Part shown: positions 22,641-33,675 of the stretch, piece after piece
Numbering within the stretch: position 1 is the stretch's first letter
Layout of the letters: each line of letters begins with the position of its first letter
Origin: Obelidium mucronatum
Lineage: Eukaryota > Chytridiomycota > Chytridiomycetes > Chytridiales > Chytriomycetaceae
Length of the DNA: 64,000 bases
Assembly (NCBI GenBank): GCA_025765595.1
Contig: JAIVFH010000068.1
Span: 1 to 64,000, forward strand
Reading direction: 5' to 3'
The notes under the pieces: generated by a model
What the model saw: only the letters and a program-made list of their open reading frames with translations
What the model was told of the DNA's origin: nothing
Databases searched by the model: none
Program-made: the position numbers and the translations under genes

Positions 22641-24124
22641 TTATAGCAGAACCGAACTAAACGGTACTTTGGTCACAACAAAGCCTTCCCCGCCTGCTAC
22701 AGAATGGACAACCCCACAATCGCTTCCCACAATCAACGAATCCTTGACAACAACACCACCACCTGCAGAATCTTCATTTGACGAATGATTATCAAACGAC
22801 ATGTGTTCTTCTTCTTTTGTAGTTGTGAAACAGATGGAAGGAGTCCGGCCCCCTGCCTCCCTCACAAGAGTTTCGTGGTTAAGGACTTTCATGTCCCTTT
22901 TTTGGTACATGAACCTCACTTTCATGCCTACTTGCAAGTCTTGTGTTGTTTCCACCGCAATGTTACCCTTTCGCAGGTCCCCAGCAACAATCTTGTACAC
23001 GCAAGAATCTTCATCACGATCGCGATCGGTTTGGTTGCTCTTGATTTCAAGGTACAGCGCCTTGTCTACGCTGATTGAACTCTCCAAAGACACTGATGAG
23101 ACAGATGCCGGTGATGCACCGTCAAAATCTTTGGCAAGGCTGTCTAGAATTTGCCGCGTTGCTAGACTATTGTCGAGAGTCAGAATAATGTTTCCTTGAC
23201 AACTTGTGATATTCATGTATTCGCCAATGGGGGTTAATCCGCTGTAAATGTATTTTGGTTGTGCTGTTGACGTTGCTGCTGAAGAGTCTTGGAGGGAGAG
23301 TCCAACAAGTCCACTATCAATGACTTTTCCGTTTTGGAAGAGAGTGTGAGTTTTTCCAGTGATGAAGGGTGTCAAGGGAGTGACTAAGCCCATCTATCGC
23401 ATTTGTGAGTACAACTAACTTCTTGGTACAATTGTTCGAACACATCGTTTCAACGAGACATACCATGTGAGTATTCCTAAATGTAGGATCAGCACGAAGA
23501 CAAGACCAGATTGAATGAGGATCGCGATCAGAAAGAGACAGAATCAAGGATGGAGAAGCATTCGGGGCATCAAAAGAAGCCAACGCATTCAGATCTCTCA
23601 ATGCAGAAGAAGAAGAAGCAGACGAAGAAGGGGTATTGAGAGACACGGATTTAAACAGCGAAACATCAAATGCAGATGCATTTTTATCGTCAGCAAGGGA
23701 CAGTGGTTCAAACCATCTAACAAACATTCAATGAACACGCAATGTACTCATCGCGCACACACCTTCCCACAGCTTTATTCCGACGGAACGGCGAGTGCGA
23801 CGAAAAGGCCTTATCGACGGCCCAAGCCTTCGCCGCCACGCTAGAGTGAGCCTTTGAGGGATACACGTTGACGACGGCGATGCCGCGCGCTGATTGGTCG
23901 AGGCTCGACACGACGGCGCCGATAGTCGGCGTCGCTGCGGCTGTGGCGGCGTGGTGGCGCGCGGCCGCCTGCGCCGCATTACTAATGCCGATGCGCGCGC
24001 GCGCTGCGACAAACAGCAGCGACGCCGCGGGCGGCGACTCGGATGCGGCGGCGGCCGCGGCGGCGCATTCGTCGACGGCGGCGAGCAGCGACGGCGCGGC
24101 GCTGGTGGCGATGTGAAATCTCAT
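22641..24124 (-). CDS. FIST-domain protein
   Basis: Three exons (24124-23763, 23716-23464, 23393-22641) give 455 residues. The C-terminal exon reads like a FIST_C domain: ITGKTHTLFQNGKVIDSGLVG, YIYSGLTPIGEYMNITSCQG, LDNSLATRQILDSLAKDF and GMKVRFMYQKRD in the expected order. The middle exon has DLNALASFDAPNASPSLI and fits FIST_N. FIST domains occur as small-ligand sensor domains in bacterial signalling and in F-box protein FBXO22; no F-box is visible here. Exon 1 is extremely GC- and Ala-rich (AAAAAAASESPPAAS), unlike exons 2 and 3. The call rests on motif order only, so confidence is moderate. Confidence 0.7.
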
Positions 24125-24215
24125 CTTTCTTTTGTTTCTTTTCTTTTCTTTCTTTTCGTTTCTTTGTTTTCTTTCTTTTTTTTATTTATTGTTTTTTAAT
24201 TGAGATCACCAACCA

Positions 24216-27200
24216 ATGCAAACAACTTCAACAACGGCCGCTAAAACTGGCCGAGCGAGCGGCGGCCGCAATGAAGGAAGCCGCTTCGCTGTCGGCGGTC
24301 GGCGGCGTCGAAAAAGTCAAAGAAGCGAAACTGAAAAGAAACATTCAAAGAAGGCGGCGAATGCCCCAACAGCAACAGTGCAACAGCATCGACAACAAAG
24401 GAGCCAAAGCAACCCGCTGCTCCTACTTCTGCTGCCGCTTCTAAATCATCGCAAAACACTGACGCGCAACGCATCAATAATCTTATGCTCGCAGAGATTA
24501 AACACTTTGGCGGTTCTCAAGAAGACTTGGATCTCATCAAAGACGTTGATTCTGGCTCTGAAATGGGCGACTAATCAGGATGATCAAGATGCTGTCGTCG
24601 ATCAATTGGATCCTGCGGAAGGAACAACTGAAAGCTAGGGGCTCTGCCCTTTTGGATTCATTGGGCGTCAAGATTCCTAATCTGAATCTGGATCCATCAA
24701 ACAAAACCAAAAAGAATAAATCTAAAGCTGGAAAGAAGGGTGGTGACCAAGAAGAGGACGATAGCGAGGTAAGGAAGGCGGTGTGATTATGAAGACTGTC
24801 TTTTTGACTTCAACACCTTCATTGAAGATTGCAAAAGCACTGAAAGAATTCATGACAAAGTCTCTCAAAATGGATCCTTCTAAAACCGTTGTTCCTGTTA
24901 TTGCTGATGATGAAGAAGAACAAGAAGAAGTGTATTCCGACCTGTCTGACCTGGAAGAAGATCACGGATCTGATAATGACGACGATGATATCAAACCTGA
25001 GAAACCTGTTGCTGCTGCTGAACCTCGACAAAAAGGAGTCCCTCAACCAAAGAACGATCCCTCAGTTGCCAAACGAGTTACGGAATTGCTAAACAGCACG
25101 GCGTTTAACCACCCTGCTGCATCATCCTCATCAACAGCATCACTCTCAAAAAGAGATGCTATCGCAAAGTTGATCTTTGAACCAACTCCATTATGGCATG
25201 CCGTCGAACTTGCTCCCATCAAAGCTCCAAAAGTGTACAGTGCCCAAGATGAAGTCCTGATTTTGAAAATGTTTGAAAAGGCAAAGGCTTTGTACCAAGA
25301 AGAAGTTGCCAACTACGACAAGAGTTGAGTCCAACCATCCCGTTAATTCCATGAACCGCCCCTTTTTTTTCGATATCATCACATCTCACTTGTTTTTTGT
25401 TCTAAAATCAAAAAAAACTTCCCCAAAACTTCACAGTCAAATTCCAGAGTGCAAGTGACCGAAACTTTATAAAAACCGTTCTTAAATCCGGTACCACAAC
25501 CGACAAAATCTCCGCCCTCACCCTCCTGATCCAAGAATCCCCACTCCACACCCTCCACTACCTGCGGGACCAAATCATCCACGGAATGGCCCGCAAAAAG
25601 TCTCGACGCGACGCCCTCGTTGCCGTCGACGCCGTCAAAGATCTCCTCACATCCGGCGGAATGCTCCCCGACACCCGGAAACTAAAATACTTCCGCGACC
25701 AAGGAGTCCTAAACCAAGGCGTCCAACCAATCCACCTGATTGTCTGGTACTTTGAAGACAGCCTCAAGAGAGTCTACTTTGAATTCCTCCAACTCATTGA
25801 AGAACTCTCAAAAGACCCTTTGGAACACGTGAAATCAAAAACCCTGATTTATATTGTCACGCTATTGGTTGCAAAACCAGAAGCCGAAGCCTCGCTCCTT
25901 TCTTTACTTGTCAACAAGTTGGGTGACGCTTCGAACCCGTTGGCGTTCAAGGCGGCCCATCTTTTGCAATCCCAGCTTCTCGCGCAACATCCGAATATGA
26001 AACTTGTTGTGACGAAAGAAGTGGAGAGGTTGTTGGTCAGATCCAAGGGGAATTCACGGGCCCGGTATGCTTGCTTGAGTTTTTTGAGTCAGATTGTGTT
26101 GCGGCGGGATGTCGATCTGGAAGTGAGTAGGGTTCTTGTGGGGATTTATTTTGATGTTTTTGAAGCTATTGTTGAGAGTTTGAAGAATGGTGGTGCTGGT
26201 GGTGGTGCTGCTGGCGAAGTGGATAAGAAGGACAAGAAAGGAAACGGCAAAAAAGGAAAAAAGAACCGTTACGCAAGCTCAAGACCCAAGAAGAAGGGAA
26301 AGCCTCTCACTGCTGAGCAAGCTATGGCAGATGGAGAAGAAGTTGTTGGTGACAGTGAAGATGAAGCGGAAGCCGAAGAAGGCAGAGCAGATGGGGCGGA
26401 ATCCTCTCACAAGAAACAAATGAATCACGTCGTGGAAGGAATTGACGCCAAGACAATGGCTTGTTTGCTGACGGGTGTCAACCGTGCTTTCCCTTACGCC
26501 CAGATGGACGATGACGTTTTCAACAAACACATGAACACTCTCTTCAAAATTAGTCACTTGGGAACTTTTAATATTAGTATTCAAGCTTTGACTCTGATAT
26601 TCCAGGTCCATGCTTCCCGCCAAGTGAGACTCTCCCCCTTTTTTTTTGCTGCTTTTTCTCCCTTTCTCATTCATCTTTCTCAATTTTTTCATCTCCAGAC
26701 CGTATCCGATCGATTTTATTGCGCATTATACGACACTCTCATAGATTCAAGACTTCCTTCATGTTCCAAACACCCAATGTACCTCAACCTCCTCCATCGC
26801 GCTTTGAAAGCCGATACCTCATTAACCCGCCTTCGCGCATTCATTAAACGAATCATTCAAGCCTGTGGAATGAACACAACCCCCTTCATCTGCGGTGCCC
26901 TGTTTCTTGTGGGAGATATCATGAAGAATAAGCCTGGCCTGTGGAGTCTTGTGACTATGGGAGAAGACGGGGGAGATGAAGAAAAGTTTGTCGATGTGAA
27001 TGTTGATGAGGATGGTGTTGAGATTGTCAAAGCGGCCGGCGACGAAAGAAGGGGGTGTTGCTACGGCTAATAATTCGAAATACGATGGAAGGAAGAGAAA
27101 TCCTTTGTATTGTGGTGCTGAATATTCAAGCCTTTGGGAGTTGGTATGTTTTTTTCTATTTTCTATTTCGCCTATTTTATCGCGTTACCAACCTATCTTT

Positions 27201-28631
27201 TTTTTTTTTTCTTTTAGACGGTGTACGCAAACCACTTCCACCCAACCGTCGCCCTATACGCCCAAACCCTCCTTTCAGGAAACCCAATCACAATCCCACC
27301 TACAGCCACCGCATACGACCCCCTCCAAAACCATACTCTCGCACGCTTCCTCGACCGCTTCGTGTTCAAGAACCCTAAAAAAGTGACGAGCGCGTATCGC
27401 GGGAGCTCTCTCATGCAAGCGCGTCCACCAGGAATGCAAGGCGGCGGCGCTGTGGATGAGGATGGCGTTGCAGTTGGGAATTTGATTGCAGGTGCGCGGA
27501 AACGGGGTGTGATTGTTGAAGAGGAAGGGGAATTGTCGGCGGTTGCTATGGATGATGAACCTGTGAATAGTGCGGTTTGGTTGAACCGGAAGCGAGAGAA
27601 TATCCCTGTTGATGAGGTAAATCGATTTTTTTTTTCTTTTTTTTTTTTTGGTTCTTATAAGTTACTGACCCGTTTTATTACACAAGTTATTCTTTTACGA
27701 CTTTTTCGCAGACAAGAAGGCCCGCGACGCTGCATCCACCAAATCCAAAAAAAAGAATCAAGAACAATCCAACAACAACAACGACGACTTTGATACCATC
27801 AACAACCTTGCCGAGCCTGACGATTCCGACAATGACGAGTTGGATGAAGATCAAGTCTGGCAAGCCATGCAATCAACGATTCCGAAAACAGGAGATGGTG
27901 AAGGAGTCAGTGATGATGATGGTGGAGACGACGACGACGACGACTTTGATATGGAGGCTGCGATGCGGGAAGCGGAGGAAGCTGGAACTGCGGATCGATA
28001 TGATTCCAATGATGATGATGATGATGATGATGGATTTGAAGATGCTGATTTCGCCCAGTTTGAACAGGACGTGGGAGAGATTGAGTTTGACAAACAGGAG
28101 GATCAGGATGAAGCTGGAGATGATGAAAGCAAAGATGAGGAGGATGAAGATGGTCTTGTTGGCGGTGTTGGTGCTGACAAGGAACTCGCTTCCATGTTCA
28201 TGGATGACGAAGACGAAGATGTCATATCTGATGAAGAAGAAGAGGAAGACGAGGAACCTAAAAACCAACAAGGCAGGGTCAAAAAGTCGGCAAGCCAAAA
28301 CTCAGCAAAGTGCAAAAGCTCGCTGATGCAGCAAAGAAACTGGGGTATAAAGGTAGCTACTTTGAATCCAAGTTGGGGAAGAAAAAGGGTGCTGTTGGTG
28401 CTGCTGCTGATGACGACTTCTTGGAGTTGGGTGGTGGGTTTGCCTCCATGGATGACTTCAAACATTTAATTGACCGCGACGATGAAGACGAAGACACTGG
28501 GGCATTTGGTGGCGGATCTAGCGCGGCTGTCTCTGTTTCTAGTAAAAAGAGAAAGCTTGGGGGGCAACTCTGGAACCAAAAATACAGGGAAGAGGTTGGG
28601 GGGCGCCAACAAGAAATTCAAGAGGCGCTAA
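24216..28631 (+). CDS. MAK21: ribosome-biogenesis factor MAK21/NOC1 (CEBPZ), frame-disrupted
   Basis: A nucleolar factor that, with NOC2, escorts early pre-60S particles. The conserved core is clear: DKISALTLLIQESPLHTL, GMARKKSRRDALVAVDAVKD, LLTSGGMLPDTRKLKYFRDQ, FYCALYDTLIDSRL, YDGRKRNPLY and FHPTVALYAQTLLSG, then acidic stretches and IPVDELFFYDFF. The N-terminal MLAEIKHFGGSQEDLDLI also matches the family. Introns include ones at about 24769-24823, 26623-26698 and 27142-27218. The frame breaks in several places: around 24340-24400, 24570-24640, 27046-27055 (G-run), 28281-28285 (A-run) and 28559-28564 (six Gs). After the last shift the natural tail GANKKFKRR ends at 28631. Either the sequence has indel errors or this copy is decaying. 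The start at 24216 is tentative. Confidence 0.85.
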
Positions 28632-28752
28632 GATAAAAAAAAACAACTTAATAACGCTTTAAATTGGTTTGGTTCGTTGAAGGCGAAAATTTGGAACACA
28701 ATGCAACCGCAGATTGAAGACAAAGAAAACGAACAATCCTAAAAACCAAAAC

Positions 28753-29857
28753 ATGGCTGATCTCATTCTCCCACAAGAATCCAGCTCATTACGACGCGCA
28801 AAGAGCCAGTCAGCATCATCAAAGAAAGACTTCGCAAGATAATTCAAACAAGTTGACAATTGACAACAAGGGTACTTCTCCGCGTCGTGGCAGCTTTCTG
28901 GACCTTTTGAAACCAGTTCAAAATGCGATATCAAATACATTTAAATCTGATGCCACCATGTCCGCTAAAAATGCCGGAAGAGACGATGATGTTGACCAAG
29001 AATCGACTGTTCACAAGGGTTTCTTGGTTGCAACAAGGCACAACGAATCACTTCCATCTGACGGTGAACATAAGAAGAAAAAGAATAACGGCACTGGATC
29101 AAAGAACGCGTCAATGTCAAAATTCTCCTTGTTTGATGCAGAAGACGGTGATTTAGATGGATTTGACAACGACAATGAAAAGGAGCCTGTACCAGCTCTT
29201 CCAACATCAGTAGCATCATCAACATCCGTAGTTACTCTTCAAAAAGACCCAGAATCAAACACTGCTGGCACAACTTCGAAACACCATATTCCACTCCCTC
29301 CTATTCCTTCCACGACACAAGCAGCAGATACCAAAAACGGAAGTAGTTACATTATCAAGAGACGAAATACGTTCCAAGGAGGATCCACTGTTTCAGCAAC
29401 AACATCAACGCCTATTTCTCGAAAGGAATCACTTTCCAAAAAGGATAAACAGAAGCAACAGCAACAAGAACAACAAAAATCCATGTTTTCGCTGCATGCT
29501 GGAAGTTCTGACGGAAGCATTGAGTCTCTGAAAGCATCGCGATCGGGCCAACAAACTCAACTGGTATCTTCTGTGGGATCAAGCCGTCAACATATAGTTA
29601 TCACAACCATCAAGGGTGGAGATATGCTTCCGATTGTTAGTGGAGGTCTAGAAGACGCGATCATTGCGGGACAAGTAGATAGCGGTAGTCACCAGGACGA
29701 CAACATCTATGAGAAAGATGGAAGTGGTGGCCTTGAGGAGGAAGTGGTTGAGATCGGACGTGCCAGTGAAGTACACAAGAAGAAGGGGTTTCTGAGTCAG
29801 TTGCTTTTTGGGCGTCGGAATTCGAAGAAAAGCAACAAGTATACTAGTCCAAATTGA
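28753..29857 (+). CDS. Ser/Lys-rich protein, unrecognised
   Basis: The ATG at 28753 gives MADLILPQESSSLRRAKSQSA, but that frame stops at about 28840. The long frame (GTSPRRGSFLDLLKPVQNAI and on to FLSQLLFGRRNSKKS) is offset by one base, so a short intron or an indel near 28830 is needed. The protein is about 340-370 residues, rich in Ser, Thr, Gln and charged residues. It has a central KKDKQKQQQQEQQKSM stretch and a conserved-looking HIVITTIKGGDMLPIVSGG segment. No signal peptide or membrane segment is visible. I do not recognise a family. It sits between MAK21 and SPT2 on the same strand. Confidence 0.5.
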
Positions 29858-30032
29858 TTTCTTAATCAATACATTTGTTTTTTTTATATATTTTTCCGCA
29901 TTAGTTCAGCTTTATTTGTTATTACTATTTATTATTCAACAATAAAGAATATTAATCGTTTTTTCTTGTGTTTATATTTTTTTTGAACAAACCAACCAAC
30001 AACACCAACATCAAACACAGCAACAAGCAAAA

Positions 30033-31862
30033 ATGAGTGTTCGTAAAAACCCAAACCACGTCTATCAACAACCATTGTAATCTTAACACTAACAAGCAAA
30101 ACAACAAAACAACAAAACAACGAAAAGCAGTTTCTTCAACTGATGGCCGAAGCCGCGAAAAACACAAAGCAACTTGGCGTTGTTGCAGCGGAAAAGGAAG
30201 AACGATTGCGGAAAGAGCAAGCGCAGAAAGACGCTGATGAAAGACAGCGACGAGAACGGTTGAAGCAAGCGCAAGAGCTGACTGCAAAGCTCGATTTGCA
30301 GATGGACTTGAAGATTAACGACATTAAACTAAAGCCGAAAGTTGTTTCGAAAGAAAAGGAAAAGGAGAAGGCTGTTGAGAAGGTCCCTGTCAAAGTCAAG
30401 GACAAGGTCAAAGAACGGGCCAGAGACGACTCGGATGTGCGGAAAAGATCAGCTCTCTCCTTCAATCAACTTATGGTGAGGATTCGTTCTTTATTATAGC
30501 CATTTTTGTTTGTTGACTCTTTTGGCCATGAACTTGAAGGCTACAGCGAAATCACCAACAGAAGGGGGAAGAGGTGGGGAAGAGCGACGGGATCGAGAAC
30601 GGGATAGAGACAGAGAACGAGAGTCGGATCGAGACAGAGAACGAGCAAGGAATCGTGATATTTCTACCAAAGGCAGAGAGTCGGAATTGTTTAGGAATTC
30701 AAAAGATCGCGATCACAAACGGGAACAGTCCTTCTTTCAACATTCCTGACAAGAAACCAATCGATCGAGTCCCGCTTTCATCGAACTCCGCTGCTTCTTC
30801 TGCAGCTGGTACCCAACGATATCCCCAGTCCACCAACCAGCAAATTCGACCTCAGTCTGCTCCGCGAAATCCCTCCTCGATCCATAACCACCAACCTCAA
30901 GCAAACAGCAACAATATCGCCAGCAGTAAATCTAAATTTAATTCAATGGATATGGTTCCGCTGGGAACAGCAAAGCGAGATACCCGGACTGTCGCGGATA
31001 ACCTTGACGCGCTCGCTTCAAGACGGGGCTATTCGGTATCATCAGCATCAACTCTGACATCATCAGATCCCTCTCGCTCCCCCACCTATCAAGCGCCGTT
31101 ACGATCCCGACCGCAGATACGACCCTGACCGGAAAGACCCGCGTCTTATGAATTCCAATAGCAATTCTGACAAGAAAAGCAATATTGACCAGTCCAAGAA
31201 ACAGCAACCACTCCAAGCCATCACAAAACCGTCATCAAGCTGCTGTCGAAAAGAAATCTGCAGCAAAAGGTGCCGTTGCAAAACCCATGACAGAAAAGGA
31301 ACGCCAACGAGAACGGGAAAGGGAACGGGAACGAGAAAGGGAAAGAATGGATCGAGAACGGGATCGCGTCAAGAATGGGACGTTTGTTCCTACGAAATCT
31401 GCTGCTGCCACTACAACAACCGGAAGAGATCAAGCACCATTGTCTAATGGTCGATCTTCTGGATCAAAACAGCAGCCGCAACAGTCTTCAAAAAAGAGAA
31501 GTCGCTACGATGACGAATATGACGACGACTGATGACCGATTATGATGATGAGGACGATGATGTGATTGATGAGAGGCGCTTGAGCAATCGCGATAGCTTT
31601 ACGATCAGAGATTTGGAACATATTGGGCGTTAAGCAACGCAGGTAATTCTCCGCCATTCATCACTATTTGTTTGAGGATTGAACGTTTCGCTATTGTCTT
31701 TAATTCAATAGAGTTATCTATGAAAGTGATGATGATGATATGGAAGCTGGGTTTGATGCAGTTCGGAGAGAAGAAAGTAGGAGTGCTCGGCTGGCTAGAC
31801 TTGAGGATGAAGAAGAAGAGAAGAGGGAGCAGGCACGCCTTAAGAAAAAAGGAAAAGCTTAG
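30033..31862 (+). CDS. SPT2: SPT2-like chromatin protein, frame-disrupted
   Basis: SPT2 is an HMG-like histone H3-H4 binding protein linked to transcription elongation. The start at 30033 gives MSV, spliced over a gtaaaa...gaaaag intron to QFLQLMAEAAKNTKQL, the usual short N-terminal motif. A second intron follows FNQLM. The middle is Ser/Gln/Asn-rich with (RE)n tracts from repeated CGAGAACGG units. The diagnostic C-terminus is intact on the last exon: VIYESDDDDMEAGFDAVRRE then ESRSARLARLEDEEEE and KKKGKA, preceded by SEIWNILGVKQRR. Between these, the frame shifts several times (around 30735, 31080 at a C-run, 31220, 31530 and 31600). Each block is protein-like, so indels rather than spurious ORFs are the likely cause. 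Confidence 0.78.
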
Positions 31863-32015
31863 CGATATAACCTATTTTCGAGTATTTTTTGATGAATGAG
31901 AGGAGATTTTTGTGCTGCATATGTGTGTGTTATTGGATGGTGGGTGATGAGTATTATTATAATCTCAAAAAAATAAAACAAAAAACAAAGGAACTATCAT
32001 CACACACACATCAGA

Positions 32016-33495
32016 ATGGGTATCCTGGAGAAGATTGCTGATATCGAGCAAGAAATGGCTCGAGTACGAAAGCCTCTTGTTTTGTAGCCCACCGAATCGA
32101 AGCTGATCAAACCTCTGCAAAACAAACCACAGACTCAGAAGAACAAGGCGACCGAATATCACTTGGGTCTCTTGAAAGCGAAACTGGCAAAGTACAGAAC
32201 AATGCTGTTGGAGCCTACAACAAAGGCTGGTCCCAAAGGCCCTGGTTTCGATGTTGTGCGATCTGGAGATGCGCGAGTTGCGTTGATTGGGTTTCCGTCA
32301 GTGGGAAAGTCGACCTTCTTGTCGAAAGTGACGGGGACGACGAGTGAGGTTGGCTGGGAGCTTGTTGCGTTGGTCGTTGGCGAGAAACTCAACGCAGAAA
32401 ACAGGTTGCTGCATACGAATTCACGACGCTGACTTGCATCCCTGGTAAAATCTATCATAATGGAGCTGCGATTCAGTTGCTTGATTTGCCGGGGATTATT
32501 GAAGGGGCTTCTCAGGGCAAAGGTCGTGGAAGACAAGGCAAGTGGTGTCTCTGACGTTCGGCATGATACTTACGCTGATATTCAGTCATTGCGGTCGCTA
32601 AAACTGCTGATTTGATTTTGATGATGCTCGATGCTACAAAGGGCCCCAGGCAACGTGAACTATTGGAGATTGAATTAGAAGCTGGTACAATACATGCAGG
32701 GAACTTATGAAAGTTGATGAACTGAGTTATATTGCACAGTGGGAATTCGTATCAATAGCTCAAAGCCAAATATTTACTTCAAAGTCAAGAAAGGAGGCGG
32801 TATCTCATTTAATGCCACTTGCAAGCTTACTTACTTGAATGAAAAGTTGGTTCAACAGGTAGGCGGCATTTTCTGCGATTGATCTTGCTAAGCGCTTGTG
32901 ACTGCAGATTCTTCAAACCTATAAAATCCACAACGCAGAAGTCTTGATTCGAGAAGACCACACAGTAGATGACTTCCTCGATGTTGTCCTCGGAAACAGA
33001 AAGTACATTCGTTGTGTGTACTGCTACAACAAAATCGATCAAATTTCATTGGAGGAAGTTGATAAGCTATCCAGAGAGGTTTGATTTATTGGTTCTTTAA
33101 AAGGTTTCCTAACAAAACAGTGTATAAATAGCCATACACCGTTGCAATTTCTTGTGAATCTGATTTGAACATGGATTACATCATTGAATTCTTGTGGAAG
33201 AATTTGGACTTGATTCGAGTGTACACAAAGAGACGTGGTGAATACCCTGATTTCGAAGGCGGTTTGATTGTCAAGAGTGGTACATCTGTTTTGGATGTTT
33301 GCAGGAACATCCACAAGAGTTTGGTTGAAGAATTTAGTGTAAGTGTTTACATCTTGCTGCACAATTCCATTTATCAAGGCTTGCAAATAGTATGCGCTGT
33401 TGTGGGGAACATCGACAAAGCACAGTCCTCAAAGAGTTGGCTTGAACCACATTGTCGATGACGAGGATGTGATTCAGATTGTCAAGAAAAGATGA
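32016..33495 (+). CDS. DRG1: developmentally regulated GTP-binding protein DRG1 (Rbg1)
   Basis: An Obg/HflX-superfamily GTPase that binds translating ribosomes with a DFRP partner. The start at 32016 gives [16 protein letters not shown], spliced to [20 protein letters not shown]. The G domain has the P-loop [13 protein letters not shown], switch region [29 protein letters not shown] (DxxG) and a YNKID guanine-specificity motif. The TGS domain ends [20 protein letters not shown] at 33495. At least seven introns of 46-70 nt interrupt it, and the conserved protein makes each boundary readable. One (32538-32585) must use a GC donor. No frame breaks occur, in contrast with the two genes upstream. 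Confidence 0.97.
32538..32585 (+). other. GC-AG intron in DRG1
   Basis: Exonic AGACAAG is followed by gcaagt and the intron ends ttcag. Splicing here restores the conserved [16 protein letters not shown] sequence, whereas the next available GT would break it. GC-AG is the common minor class of U2 introns, and the donor is otherwise consensus. Confidence 0.8.
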
Positions 33496-33675
33496 AACTT
33501 TTTTGAATAAAAGTCTATCAATGCGAAACTACTTCTTGCTAACTAAGCTCATTGCTGAAGGATTGACTTCAAAGGATTGAAGTTTTATGGCTGACTGGAA
33601 TACTCACTTTTGGTTTCTGTCAAAGTATTGAAGAGTCTGCAAAATAATAATCAAACGAAAAATAATATTTAATAG

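Noticed and set aside
24216..28631. Programmed ribosomal frameshifting in MAK21
   Set aside because: There are too many breaks, at ordinary homopolymers, with no slippery-site or pseudoknot pattern; indel errors are simpler.
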